Source: Sphingomonas caeni
Lineage (GTDB): Bacteria > Pseudomonadota > Alphaproteobacteria > Sphingomonadales > Sphingomonadaceae
Length of the DNA stretch: 64,000 nt
Assembly: GCF_026013415.1 (NCBI RefSeq)
Contig: NZ_JAPDOK010000009.1
Location: 85,099-149,098, forward strand
Direction: 5' to 3'
A model generated the notes under the pieces. It was not told the origin of the DNA, did no database searches, and saw only the letters and a list, made by a program, of their open reading frames with translations. Below are positions 36,155 to 46,993 of this stretch, in pieces. The position numbers and the translations under genes are program-made. Each line of letters starts with the position of its first letter. Position 1 is the first letter of the stretch.

Positions 36155-37153
36155 TCACTCCGCCGCTTGCAGGACTTCCCTCAGCGACGCATTGCGCACC
36201 CCAAGCCGCTCGAGCAGCGCCAATACCGCGTCCCACCAGCGCCAGAAGGCGGCAAGATCCGCCGCGTCGCGCACATAGGGGGTGTGGCCGGGGGCCAGCG
36301 ATGGCGAGTGGAAGGCGAAATTGAGGATGCGCAGGCCCTCGCCCGCCGCGACGCGGATCGCCTCCAGCACGTCCGGGAGCGGCATGTCCTCGGGCGTCAA
36401 CGAGACGCGCGAGAGGAGGTGGAGGCGGGCGGCGACCCCCCTGCCCTTGGGAATGCTGCCCAGCGCGCGGTAGAGTCCGGCCCCCCGCCCGCGCAACGCG
36501 CCGGTAAAGACGGTGCTGAAGGGCAAGGCGACGATCCCGCCGGCGCGGAAGGCGTGGTTCGGCACCGCGGTGAAATCGGGGCCTTGCTCCGGGGAGTAAT
36601 CATATGCCGGGCGCAGCGAGGTATCGAGACGATACCCCTCGGCCGCCAGCAGCGCGAACGTCTCCGGGCCGATGCCGTAGCGGCCCGCGCGATAGGCGAG
36701 CGGGCGCGCGCCGAACGCAGCCTCGATCGTGCGGGTCAGTTCGGCGAGCTTGGCGGCCTGAAGCGGTTTGGGAAGGTTGGCGGCGAAGCTGTTGGGGCCG
36801 TTCACTTCCTCCTCGAACGGCGGGTTGACCCAGGGATGGAGCTGGGTGCCCACCGCCGAGCGTCCGTCGTCGAGGCAAGGCCGGATCGCCGCGACCGCCT
36901 GCGGCGCGCTCGCGACGGGATGATCGACCAGATAGGTCAGCGCCACGCCCCGCTCGGCAAAGCGCCTGTGCGCGGCAGGAATGGCCGCGGTCGCGGTGAC
37001 GCTCCGCGCATCGCGCCGCAGCGGTTCGCGCCAGTCGAATTCCTCTTCGGTGTCGACGAAGACCGTGAAACGCGTGCCGAAATCCGCGGGCCACTGGATG
37101 TAGCTCGCAGGATCGGGGGCTGGCGCGCGATAGGGCGCGGTCTCGCCGCCCAT
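36155..37153 (-). CDS. Polysaccharide deacetylase family protein (WalW-like)
   Basis: A 332-residue NodB-like carbohydrate esterase-fold protein. The first motif is VDTEEEFDW (about 33-41), with the catalytic and metal-binding acidic residues. The His motif is QLHPWVNPPF (about 104-113), where the second His of the usual HxxxH is replaced. The fold continues through YRAGRYGIGPETFALL, and a late His lies in FAFHSPSL. It resembles WalW-type proteins of sphingomonads. The substrate is unknown. The start at 37153 lies two bases after the kinase gene stop, so they form an operon. Confidence 0.85.
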   Translation of the reverse strand: MGGETAPYRAPAPDPASYIQWPADFGTRFTVFVDTEEEFDWREPLRRDARSVTATAAIPAAHRRFAERGVALTYLVDHPVASAPQAVAAIRPCLDDGRSAVGTQLHPWVNPPFEEEVNGPNSFAANLPKPLQAAKLAELTRTIEAAFGARPLAYRAGRYGIGPETFALLAAEGYRLDTSLRPAYDYSPEQGPDFTAVPNHAFRAGGIVALPFSTVFTGALRGRGAGLYRALGSIPKGRGVAARLHLLSRVSLTPEDMPLPDVLEAIRVAAGEGLRILNFAFHSPSLAPGHTPYVRDAADLAAFWRWWDAVLALLERLGVRNASLREVLQAAE

Positions 37154-37155
37154 GC

Positions 37156-39393
37156 TCAGCTCAGATGCGCCTGTCCCACCGGAGCGGTTACGGAGGCCGG
37201 AAGCCGCAAAGTCAAGCTCTCCGGCTCGATCACCAGGCTGCCGCCCAGCTCGCGCGCCAGATTGCGGGCGAGGCGGAGCGCGAAGCCGGTGCCGAGCAGG
37301 GTCGAATCGCCGCCCTCGTCATCGATGCCGAGCACCGAATCGCCCGGATAATCGGAAAGCGCCGCGGGGCGATCCATGGTGATCGTCACCTTGTCGTCGG
37401 CCTCGAGCGCGGTACGGATGCCGATCCGCTCGCCGGGGCCGCTCGCCGAGACCAAAGTCGCCATCAGCCGCGCGAGCAGCCGCTCGACCGCGCGCCGGTC
37501 GCCGGTGACGGCGAGGTCGTCGATCGGCAGCGACAGCGCCGAACCGCGCAGCGCCGCGAGCTGGGCAAGATCGTCGGCGATGCCCGAAAGCAGCGGGCGC
37601 AGCGTCACGCGACCGGGCACCAGCGCCAGCGCGGCGCTGTCGATCCGCGCGGCGAGATCGAGATCGTCGATCGCGCCGAGCAGTTCGCGCGCCTGGGCGC
37701 GGATCGTGGTCGCGCGGTCGCGATAGGGATCGGAGACCGGCCCGAGCATCTGCGTCTCGATCATCTCTGCAAAGCCGGCGATCGCGTTGGTGGGGGTGCG
37801 CAGTTCATGGACGAGCTGGCGCAGCGAATCGGCGGCGGTGCCGGCTGCGGGCGCGGGGCGCACCGGCTCGGCGCGCTCGTCGGCACGCGGGCGGCGCGCG
37901 GTGCCGCGATAGCCGGTGAAGCGGCCATTGGCGGGATCGAACACCGGGATCGCCGAGATCAGCCAGTCGCCCGAGGCATCCGATTCGCCGTCGATCGCCA
38001 TGCGCGCGTTGGAGAAACCGGCGCGGCGGCGGAAGGCACCAGTGGCGACGCCATCGACTCCCGAGCCTTCGCTCGCACCCGTGCCCTGGAGATCGAGCGA
38101 GAGGCCGACGATGGGCGCGCGGCTGACGCCATCGACCCAGCGAATCACGCCCTTGGCGTCGGTCTCGAAGCGGAAATGCTCGGCGGGAGCCGGTGCATGT
38201 CGGGGCGCCGCCTCGGCCGCCTCTGCGGCCTCTTCGCGATTCTTCCAAAAGGCGTCGATGCGCGCGACGACTTCCGAAATCTGGAATGGGCCATCGGCCT
38301 CGTTCTCGCGCGCGGCGACTTCGGGCTCATGCTGCGGGCCGAGGGGATCCGCGATCGGACCCTCGGCGGGCAGGTCAGCGCCAAGCCCTTCAGCGATTTC
38401 GGACGTCTCTGCGGACGTTTGTGCGACGGCGGTATCCAGCGGTGCCATGGGGGGTTGGTGGGCCGCTTCGATGGCGCGCGCAATCGGCTCGGGGTCGGGG
38501 TTTGCCTCGACTGTCCCGGATTGGATCGCGGGCGGCGCGACGGCCGCCAAAATAGTCGGACTGGGCAGCGACGCAGCCTGCTCCGCCAGCGCGACGAAGG
38601 AGAAATCTTCTTCGATATGAAGGGTTTCCGGCTCTGGCTCCGCCGCCTCGACCGCTTGCAGCCCTGCTGTGACCAGCGGCGACTCGGTGATCTCGGGCGC
38701 AAGCATGAACGGCTCCGATTCGGCGGTTTCCGGCGCGGCGATTTCCTCCGGCGCGGCAAGGGGTTCGGCGGCAACCGGCTCGGGCTCGGGCTCGGGCTCT
38801 GCTTCCTGGGCCCCGATCACATCGGTCCAGTCGACCAGCTGCTCCACGGCAACCGCAAGCTCGGGCTCCTCGATAGCAACCGGTTCGGACGCTTCGATGA
38901 CCGCCGCTTCTTCCGCAAGGGCAATTTCGGGTTCGACCGCCACTTCTTCGGCCACCGGTGCCGATTCGTCGGGCAGCACGAAATCGATCGGGCCATAGCT
39001 TTCGAGCGCGCGGCGGACGACCGGGCTCAGATCGCGCCGGTTGCGCAGAACCGCGCGGCCAACGGGCGCGAGTTCGGGGAGTATCCCGATCCAGTCGTTC
39101 GATGTCAGCCTGGCGCTGCGCAGGACGGGCATCGCGACCGCAACCTCGTCGACCGCGAGCAGGCGCACCAGCGCGGCGGGCGGATCGGCATATTCGAGGC
39201 CACGCGCGCTTGCCGCGCGCACCGCGACGGGAACCTTCGGGCGAATTCCGCGCAGCAGGTTGAGCGCGCGCGGATCGGCGTAGACGCGGCGGCGGCCGAT
39301 CAAATCGACCAGCTGGCGCCACGCCGACTGCATGCCCGAAGGCGTGCTGAAATCGCCCGCCAGCACCGTTTCAAGAGTATCGTCGAAACGCAC
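37156..39393 (-). CDS. Large soluble PAS-type histidine kinase with a degenerate ATPase domain
   Basis: A 745-residue protein without membrane segments. An N-terminal helical region (about 1-130) leads to a long acidic Glu/Ala/Pro-rich linker (about 140-390), then a PAS domain (about 400-490). The HisKA helix carries the phospho-accepting His in LVHELRTPTNAIAGF (about 520-535). The ATPase domain keeps the G2 box (GTGFALRLARNLARELGG) but has no Asn in the N box (LLARLMATLVSAS) and no clear D-x-G-x-G, so catalysis is in doubt. No response regulator gene is adjacent. An Lrp gene is divergent. Confidence 0.85.
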   Translation of the reverse strand: MRFDDTLETVLAGDFSTPSGMQSAWRQLVDLIGRRRVYADPRALNLLRGIRPKVPVAVRAASARGLEYADPPAALVRLLAVDEVAVAMPVLRSARLTSNDWIGILPELAPVGRAVLRNRRDLSPVVRRALESYGPIDFVLPDESAPVAEEVAVEPEIALAEEAAVIEASEPVAIEEPELAVAVEQLVDWTDVIGAQEAEPEPEPEPVAAEPLAAPEEIAAPETAESEPFMLAPEITESPLVTAGLQAVEAAEPEPETLHIEEDFSFVALAEQAASLPSPTILAAVAPPAIQSGTVEANPDPEPIARAIEAAHQPPMAPLDTAVAQTSAETSEIAEGLGADLPAEGPIADPLGPQHEPEVAARENEADGPFQISEVVARIDAFWKNREEAAEAAEAAPRHAPAPAEHFRFETDAKGVIRWVDGVSRAPIVGLSLDLQGTGASEGSGVDGVATGAFRRRAGFSNARMAIDGESDASGDWLISAIPVFDPANGRFTGYRGTARRPRADERAEPVRPAPAAGTAADSLRQLVHELRTPTNAIAGFAEMIETQMLGPVSDPYRDRATTIRAQARELLGAIDDLDLAARIDSAALALVPGRVTLRPLLSGIADDLAQLAALRGSALSLPIDDLAVTGDRRAVERLLARLMATLVSASGPGERIGIRTALEADDKVTITMDRPAALSDYPGDSVLGIDDEGGDSTLLGTGFALRLARNLARELGGSLVIEPESLTLRLPASVTAPVGQAHLS

Positions 39394-39433
39394 CCGCTGC
39401 TCATTTCCCTGGCCAGCGCCAACTGCTCGCGCC

Positions 39434-39448
39434 GTAAGGATTTCTTAA
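39434..39448. promoter_or_regulatory. Near-consensus CtrA-type site (GTAA-N7-TTAA) upstream of the kinase gene
   Basis: GTAAGGATTTCTTAA lies 41 bases upstream of the histidine kinase start at 39393. It differs from the alphaproteobacterial CtrA consensus TTAA-N7-TTAA by one base. This is a prediction from the motif only. Confidence 0.35.
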
Positions 39449-39552
39449 CCCGGCGGGACGCCCGCAGGAACCGCTCATTTCGGCACGTCGCAATCTGGGA
39501 CGATTGCGTTGCAGCGTAATAATCTTATGCTTACCGGCAGGATTCGGTACGA

Positions 39553-40041
39553 ATGAAACACGGGGTTGGAACGAATATGCGGTTCGACGAGATCGACATG
39601 CGGATCCTGGCGCTGCTCCAGGAAAATGGCCGCATGACCAATGTCGAACTGGCCGAACGCGTGGGGCTCACCGCCCCGCCCTGCCTGCGCCGCGTCCGCG
39701 CGCTCGAGGAACATGGCGCGATTCGCGGATACCATGCCGCGCTCGAACCCGCCTCGCTCGGCTACAACCTCACCGTCTTCGCGCTGGTCAGCCTGCGCAG
39801 CCAGGCCGAGGCCGATCTGCAGGCGTTCGAACGGCTGGTGGCGGACATCCCCGAAGTCCGCGAATGCCATATGCTCAACGGCGAGATCGATTTCATCCTC
39901 AAGATCGTGGCGACCGATCTCCAGACCTTCCAGAACCTGCTCACCACCCGGCTGACCCCGGCGCCCAATGTCGAGCACGTCAAGACCAGCTTCACGATCC
40001 GCACGTCCAAGGCGCTGCCCGGGGTGCCGGTTCCGGCCTGA
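39553..40041 (+). CDS. Lrp/AsnC family transcriptional regulator
   Basis: A 162-residue feast/famine regulator. The N-terminal helix-turn-helix (DEIDMRILALLQENGRM, then NVELAERVGLTAPPCLRRVRALE) is followed by the RAM ligand-binding domain (about 70-155), with HMLNGEIDFILKIVATD. The Cys in APPCLRRV is typical of one Lrp subgroup. Start may be ATG 39553 or ATG 39577 (MRFDEIDM). The second matches most family members. It is divergent from the histidine kinase. Targets are unknown. Confidence 0.92.
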   Translation: MKHGVGTNMRFDEIDMRILALLQENGRMTNVELAERVGLTAPPCLRRVRALEEHGAIRGYHAALEPASLGYNLTVFALVSLRSQAEADLQAFERLVADIPEVRECHMLNGEIDFILKIVATDLQTFQNLLTTRLTPAPNVEHVKTSFTIRTSKALPGVPVPA

Positions 40042-40044
40042 GAG

Positions 40045-40174
40045 ATCCTCCCCCGGAGGGGGAGGGGGACCATCCGAAGGATGGTGGAGGGGTAGTCGCC
40101 GCACGCGATGACCCTCGCTTGGGGTAGCTACCCCTCCGTCAGCTTCGCTGCCACCTCCCCCTCCGGGGGAGGAT
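40045..40174. repeat. Palindromic intergenic repeat, family A, copy 3
   Basis: A 130-base element starting ATCCTCCCCCGGAGGGGGAG and ending with its complement, with inner arms GGAGGGGTAG / CTACCCCTCC. It begins three bases after the Lrp stop and lies between convergent genes, followed by the minus-strand terminator at 40184. Confidence 0.85.
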
Positions 40175-40183
40175 TTCGGAAAA

Positions 40184-40210
40184 GAAAAGGGCGACCCGCA
40201 GGCCGCCCCT
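40184..40210 (-). terminator. Rho-independent terminator of the TPR protein gene
   Basis: Read on the minus strand, a stem GGGGCGGCC / GGTCGCCC with a small loop is followed by TTTTCTTTTCC. It lies 24 bases beyond the stop of the gene at 40234-41484. Confidence 0.75.
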
Positions 40211-40233
40211 TCCCTATCCAGCGATACCGCGGC

Positions 40234-41484
40234 TCAGGTGAGCGCGGGCAGGTCGAGCCAGACGGTCCACAGCTTGGCGATGTCGCCGAGCGGGGTGCCG
40301 CTGACCAGCGCGAAGGCCGCACGCGCCTCCTCCTTGCGGCCGAGGCCCACCAGCGCGACGCCGCGGTGCAGGTTGATCGCGTTCGCATCGGCACCGCCCT
40401 TGGCCAAGGCCTGGTCGTAGACCGCAAGCGCGCGGGCATAATTGCCCGAGGAGAGGAAGGCATCGCCCACCAGCGCGGTTTCCTTGCCGTCCTTGGCCTG
40501 GGCGAGCTGGGTCTCGAGCGGCGTGTCGGTCCTGATCGCCGTCTGCGCGCCCGTGTACATTCTCGCGAAATCGGCGTCGTTCGCGGGGACCTTGCCGGCC
40601 TTGCGGCCCTCGTCGATCACCGAGACCGCTTCCCAGGGCAGGCCCGATTCGATCGCTGCCTTGGCATAGTTGAAATAATCGGCCTGATCGGCCAGCGCCC
40701 CGGTCGCGCGCATCATGCGGAACAGATCCATCTTCTCGCGCTTGCCGAGCTCGACCTTCGCGACATTGGCGCTTTCGCGATAGAGCGCGATCATCCGGTG
40801 CCAGTTGGCGAGCGTCGGAAAATCCTTGACGATCCGCATCATCCACACTGCCGAAGCCGTGCGGTCGCCGCTCTTGTAGACGCGGGAAAAGGCCCATTCG
40901 TACCAATTCTGCTCGGGCGTCTTGCCGCTCGCCTTCACCAGGTCGATCGCGCGGCTCATCTCGGTCACCGCCTCATCGGTCTTGCCTGCATCGCCATAGA
41001 TCTGGGCGAGCATGAAGGGCAGATCGATATCGTTGCGGCCAAGCTCGCGCGCCTTGAGCAGGAAGGGCAGCGCGTCGGCGCGCTTGCCCGAATAGAAGGT
41101 CGCCTGGGCGCGGACGAAATAATATTCGGGCAGGTGCCCCTGCGGCGTCTTCGGGTTCGCAATCAGCGCGTCGGCAGCCTTGATGATGCCTTCGCGATTC
41201 TGCTTCCGCACCTCGATGCGCAGCCGCAGGAAGGCGGCGAAATATTTCTCGTCGTCATTCTTCGCGACGGCTTCAGCCTGGGCGAGCGCGGTATCGGCCC
41301 CGGGGATGTCGCCGGCATTGAACGCTTTTTCGGCGTCGGCGGCGGGCTTGCGGAAGGCGGCGCTGACGGTGAGCTTCGGCGCGGCGTTCGGGTCTTCCTG
41401 TTGCCCGCGCTTCTGTGCCATCGCGGGGCTGGCGACGCCCAGCGTCAGGACGGCGGCGAGCGCCAGCGTTGAAACCATCTTCAT
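40234..41484 (-). CDS. Exported TPR-repeat protein
   Basis: A 416-residue exported protein with signal peptide MKMVSTLALAAVLTLGVASPAMAQ. The mature part is helical throughout, with tetratricopeptide-like units such as EKAFNAGDIPGADTALAQAEAVA, YFVRAQATFYSGKRADALPFLLKARELG and GDAFLSSGNYARALAVYDQAL. By fold it should act as a protein-interaction scaffold in the periplasm. The partner is unknown. The ATG at 41484 has AGGAG upstream and starts the signal peptide. Longer upstream frames are rejected. Confidence 0.82.
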   Translation of the reverse strand: MKMVSTLALAAVLTLGVASPAMAQKRGQQEDPNAAPKLTVSAAFRKPAADAEKAFNAGDIPGADTALAQAEAVAKNDDEKYFAAFLRLRIEVRKQNREGIIKAADALIANPKTPQGHLPEYYFVRAQATFYSGKRADALPFLLKARELGRNDIDLPFMLAQIYGDAGKTDEAVTEMSRAIDLVKASGKTPEQNWYEWAFSRVYKSGDRTASAVWMMRIVKDFPTLANWHRMIALYRESANVAKVELGKREKMDLFRMMRATGALADQADYFNYAKAAIESGLPWEAVSVIDEGRKAGKVPANDADFARMYTGAQTAIRTDTPLETQLAQAKDGKETALVGDAFLSSGNYARALAVYDQALAKGGADANAINLHRGVALVGLGRKEEARAAFALVSGTPLGDIAKLWTVWLDLPALT

Positions 41485-41594
41485 TTCGAGAACTCTCCTG
41501 TCCGCACGTCGGATTCGGGAAACGCGCACGCTCTAAAGGCCCGCCCGCCGCCATTCAAGCGGGGGCTTCTGCCTCGCCGATGCCAACCGTCCCG

Positions 41595-41609
41595 TTAACG
41601 CGCATTGAA
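41595..41609. promoter_or_regulatory. Weak CtrA-like site (TTAA-N7-TGAA) in the divergent gap
   Basis: TTAACGCGCATTGAA lies between the TPR gene start (41484) and the first of the three paralogues (41697). It has one mismatch to TTAA-N7-TTAA. In GC-rich DNA it is notable but not strong. Confidence 0.25.
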
Positions 41610-41696
41610 CGGGATCGCCCCGCCGCATTGCGCGCGCATGACACTGGCGCAGCAGGGCTTTTGCCGCCTAGGATGCGCCGGGGCCTGGAGGGAAAC

Positions 41697-42305
41697 ATGC
41701 TGATCGCGATACTGGCGCAAAGCGCCACGCTCGATGCCGACACCGCCAGGGCGGCAACGGCCTGCGCCGATGCGTGGCTGGTCGCGGCGCCGGCGGAGGG
41801 GGTCTCCCGGTTCCTGACGTCGAGCGGCGTGGGATATTATCTGCTGCAGCTTGCGGCCGCCGACCCGCAGGGCGAGCCGCTCCTCACGCGGATGAGCGAG
41901 TTGGCGCACAGCTACAAACCCAACCCTGTCTCGCTTGCCGAGGCGAAGGCGCTGATGCCGCAATGCGACCTCCGCTTTCCGATGGCGCGTACGACCGAAC
42001 TCGCGATCCTCCCCGCCGATCCATTCGATCGCGACCGGCTGTGTTTCGCGGTGACGAGCATTCAGGTCGGCGCCGCGCAGGGCCAGCTTCGCGCCGAACA
42101 TGACGGTAGTGCGCTCGAGCGCTGGCAGCCCGTGCAACGCCGCTACGCGATGCGGCTGAGCGGCAAGATCCCCGCTTCCCAGCTCAGCGGCGAAGCGGTG
42201 ACCGACAGCTTGTTCGGCCCGGTGATGCGGGCCTCGCTCCGGATCGGAAATTTCGATTCGATTTCACTCAGCTGCGAGGCTGAGATGAAGAGGGACGACC
42301 GATGA
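41697..42305 (+). CDS. Four-cysteine exported family protein, paralogue 1
   Basis: A 202-residue product with a very short hydrophobic N-terminus (MLIAILAQSA). It shares four Cys positions with the next two genes: one in ATACADAW near residue 22, the pair in PQCDLRFPMAR...LPADPFDRDRLCF (about 85-112) and one near the C-terminus (LSCEAEM). The spacing suggests two disulfides in the periplasm. I know no family name. Shine-Dalgarno GGAGGGA precedes the ATG at 41697. The stop overlaps the next start (ATGA). Confidence 0.7.
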   Translation: MLIAILAQSATLDADTARAATACADAWLVAAPAEGVSRFLTSSGVGYYLLQLAAADPQGEPLLTRMSELAHSYKPNPVSLAEAKALMPQCDLRFPMARTTELAILPADPFDRDRLCFAVTSIQVGAAQGQLRAEHDGSALERWQPVQRRYAMRLSGKIPASQLSGEAVTDSLFGPVMRASLRIGNFDSISLSCEAEMKRDDR

Positions 42306-42916
42306 CGATCCTGCTTGCGCTTGCGATGATGGCACAGGATGCGCCCCTCAATGCCGAGGCCGAGCGGGCGATGGGCTGCGCCAGCGCGGTCGCGGGCAGC
42401 CATGCCGGCGAGGCCGATCCTCCCCTGCTCAAGATCACCGCGCAATTCTCCTATTACGTCATGGTCGCCGCCAAGGCCGATCCGGGCGGCGGCCCCTATG
42501 TCGATCGCGTCAACGCGCTGGTCGCGGTCGTCCAGGGCCGCCCGGTGCCGTCGCAGGCGGCGGCGCAGAGCCGGATGGCCGAATGCGACCGGCTTTATCC
42601 GCTCGCGCGCACCGATGCGGCGGTGACGCTTCCCGCTGACGCGTATCAGCGCAGCCTCACCTGCTACGGCTCGGTCATGGTCATGTATGGCGCGGCGCTC
42701 GGGCTCGACCGGATGGGTAAGGGAAAGGCGGAATTGCAGCGAGTGTCGCCCGCCTTCGACTATTATTCCGCGCAAGCGCCGGACCTGATGCGCCAGCACG
42801 GGATCACCGCCACGGGCACGGGCGCCGAACTCGATCGCGTGATGCAGGCCTCGCTCGCCATCGGGAACAGCTACGCGATCACCGAACGCTGCATCGCGCA
42901 GCTTCCGAAGACTTGA
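42302..42916 (+). CDS. Four-cysteine exported family protein, paralogue 2
   Basis: A 204-residue product starting MTILLALAMMAQDAP. The shared signature is AECDRLYPLARTDAAVTLPAD followed by a Cys in LTCYGS. The first Cys is in MGCASAV and the last in TERCIAQLPKT. Outside the signature, similarity to its neighbours is low but the overall length and Cys layout are the same. It is coupled to paralogue 1 by an ATGA overlap and is followed by paralogue 3 after ten bases. Confidence 0.7.
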   Translation: MTILLALAMMAQDAPLNAEAERAMGCASAVAGSHAGEADPPLLKITAQFSYYVMVAAKADPGGGPYVDRVNALVAVVQGRPVPSQAAAQSRMAECDRLYPLARTDAAVTLPADAYQRSLTCYGSVMVMYGAALGLDRMGKGKAELQRVSPAFDYYSAQAPDLMRQHGITATGTGAELDRVMQASLAIGNSYAITERCIAQLPKT

Positions 42917-42926
42917 AGGAAATCCG

Positions 42927-43547
42927 ATGCCGATGATGCTGGCGATGGCACTGTTCGCGCAGACCGCTGCTCCACAGAACGAGACCGAAGCCGAGGCGAT
43001 GAAATGCGTGGAGGCGGTCGTCGAGGTGAACCAGACCGAAAGCATCTCGCGGATGCGGGCCAATGCCGAGACGGTCTACTATCTGATGCAGGCGGCGCAT
43101 GCGACCGCCGGGGACGACCCCGATGCATTGTTCGCGCGGTTCGAAGAATTGAGCGTCAAGCTGGACGATTTGCCGAAACCCTCGCCCGCGCAGGCCGAGG
43201 CCCAGGCCCGGCAATGCGATGTCCGCTTCCCGCTGGCGCGCAAGGAGCTCGCCACGCTCCCGGCGGACCGGTTCAAGGCCGAGGTGATGTGCATCACCGT
43301 GCTGCCGATGGTCGAGGATTTCGCCACGGGCCTGCAGGAACAGAATCACGATGCCGCCGAGCCGCTCCGCTGGAAGCGCCTGATCGGCATCCTGAACTCG
43401 CGGCTTGAGGACGATGTGATGGGCAGCCATGGCTATACCAGCTACGAGCAGAAGAGCGCACTGATCGGCGCCCAATTTTCCGCGTCGCTGCAGGTCGGCA
43501 ATATCTACGCGATCGCCCGCGCCTGCGAAATCCTCGAAAAGGACTGA
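42927..43547 (+). CDS. Four-cysteine exported family protein, paralogue 3
   Basis: A 206-residue product starting MPMMLAMALFAQTAA. The signature is RQCDVRFPLARKELATLPAD and a Cys in VMCITVL, with the first Cys in MKCVEAV and the last in ARACEILEKD. AAGGAA stands upstream of the start. It ends the three-gene tandem array. A perfect hairpin lies 16 bases after its stop. The function is unknown for the whole array. Confidence 0.7.
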   Translation: MPMMLAMALFAQTAAPQNETEAEAMKCVEAVVEVNQTESISRMRANAETVYYLMQAAHATAGDDPDALFARFEELSVKLDDLPKPSPAQAEAQARQCDVRFPLARKELATLPADRFKAEVMCITVLPMVEDFATGLQEQNHDAAEPLRWKRLIGILNSRLEDDVMGSHGYTSYEQKSALIGAQFSASLQVGNIYAIARACEILEKD

Positions 43548-43562
43548 GCACCTTCGCGCGCA

Positions 43563-43588
43563 CGCGTACGTGCACGCGCACGTACGCG
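43563..43588. other. Perfect hairpin between the paralogue array and gyrA
   Basis: CGCGTACGTGC-ACGC-GCACGTACGCG, an 11-base-pair stem with a 4-base loop. It is not followed by a T run on either strand, so a classical terminator is unlikely. It may still end transcripts or shape the gyrA leader, whose start is 73 bases downstream. Confidence 0.6.
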
Positions 43589-43660
43589 AGGCTTGGCAGC
43601 AGCCCCCTACCCCGCTAGAGCCGCCTCAGATTTGCAACAAACCATCGGAAACCTGAAACC

Positions 43661-46402
<2,742 letters not shown>

Positions 46403-46410
46403 ACCAACCT

Positions 46411-46438
46411 CGTCATCCCCGCTCTCGCGGGGATGACG
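46411..46438. terminator. Hairpin between convergent gyrA and the exported protein gene
   Basis: CGTCATCCCCGC-TCTC-GCGGGGATGACG is a perfect 12-base-pair stem. It lies nine bases after the gyrA stop and before the stop of the convergent gene, where a bidirectional terminator is expected. It also contains the GTCATCCC end of repeat family B, so it may be a short solo copy. No long T run follows. Confidence 0.55.
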
Positions 46439-46445
46439 TTGGAGG

Positions 46446-46976
46446 CTATTCCTTGCCCGCCCGCACCCGCTCCGCGCACTGGGTCAGCGAAACATAGGCC
46501 AGCCCCTTCATCTGCAGGTCGAACGGCCCGAGTTTCATCCCATCGACCTCCACCCGCGCCGTCTTTGCGCCCTTGAGCAGGTCGAGCAGCGGCGTCGAAA
46601 GCTCGCCGGGGCCCCAGCCCGCCCAGATCGTGTCGTTGAACCCGCTCTGATAGCCGCCCGAGCGCGACGGCTTGCTCTTGCCGGTGTCGAGCACCACCGT
46701 CATCGGATAGGTCGTATCGGGATTGGCCTTCTGGACGCGCTCCCAGCCGTTCACCTTGATCGATGCGCCCAGATTGCCGTCGCGGACGCGATAGCTGAAT
46801 TCGAGCGTCATCGGCTTGTCGGTTCCGGGTGCGTTTGGGCCGCCGACCGAGAAGTAGCAGACGCCGTTCCGCGAATTCTGCGAGAAATTGACATTGACCT
46901 GCGCGAACGCCGGCGAGGCGGCCAGCAGCAGCGCCGGCACCACGGCAATCCTTACGATCGATCTGAACTTGCTCAT
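46446..46976 (-). CDS. Exported protein of unknown function (176 aa)
   Basis: A 176-residue product with signal peptide MSKFRSIVRIAVVPALLLAASPAFAQ. The mature domain has two Cys (GVCYFSVGG and LTQCAERV) and beta-rich sequence such as MTLEFSYRVRDGNLGASIKVNGWERV. I do not recognise the family. The ATG at 46976 has GGGAGG upstream. It lies 17 bases after the Sel1 gene and is probably cotranscribed with it. Confidence 0.7.
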   Translation of the reverse strand: MSKFRSIVRIAVVPALLLAASPAFAQVNVNFSQNSRNGVCYFSVGGPNAPGTDKPMTLEFSYRVRDGNLGASIKVNGWERVQKANPDTTYPMTVVLDTGKSKPSRSGGYQSGFNDTIWAGWGPGELSTPLLDLLKGAKTARVEVDGMKLGPFDLQMKGLAYVSLTQCAERVRAGKE

Positions 46977-46993
46977 CCATCCCTCCCAAGGGT

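Noticed and set aside
37165..39519. 784-codon frame antisense to the histidine kinase
   Set aside because: Arg/Gly-rich antisense translation. The kinase has PAS and HisKA motifs on the other strand.
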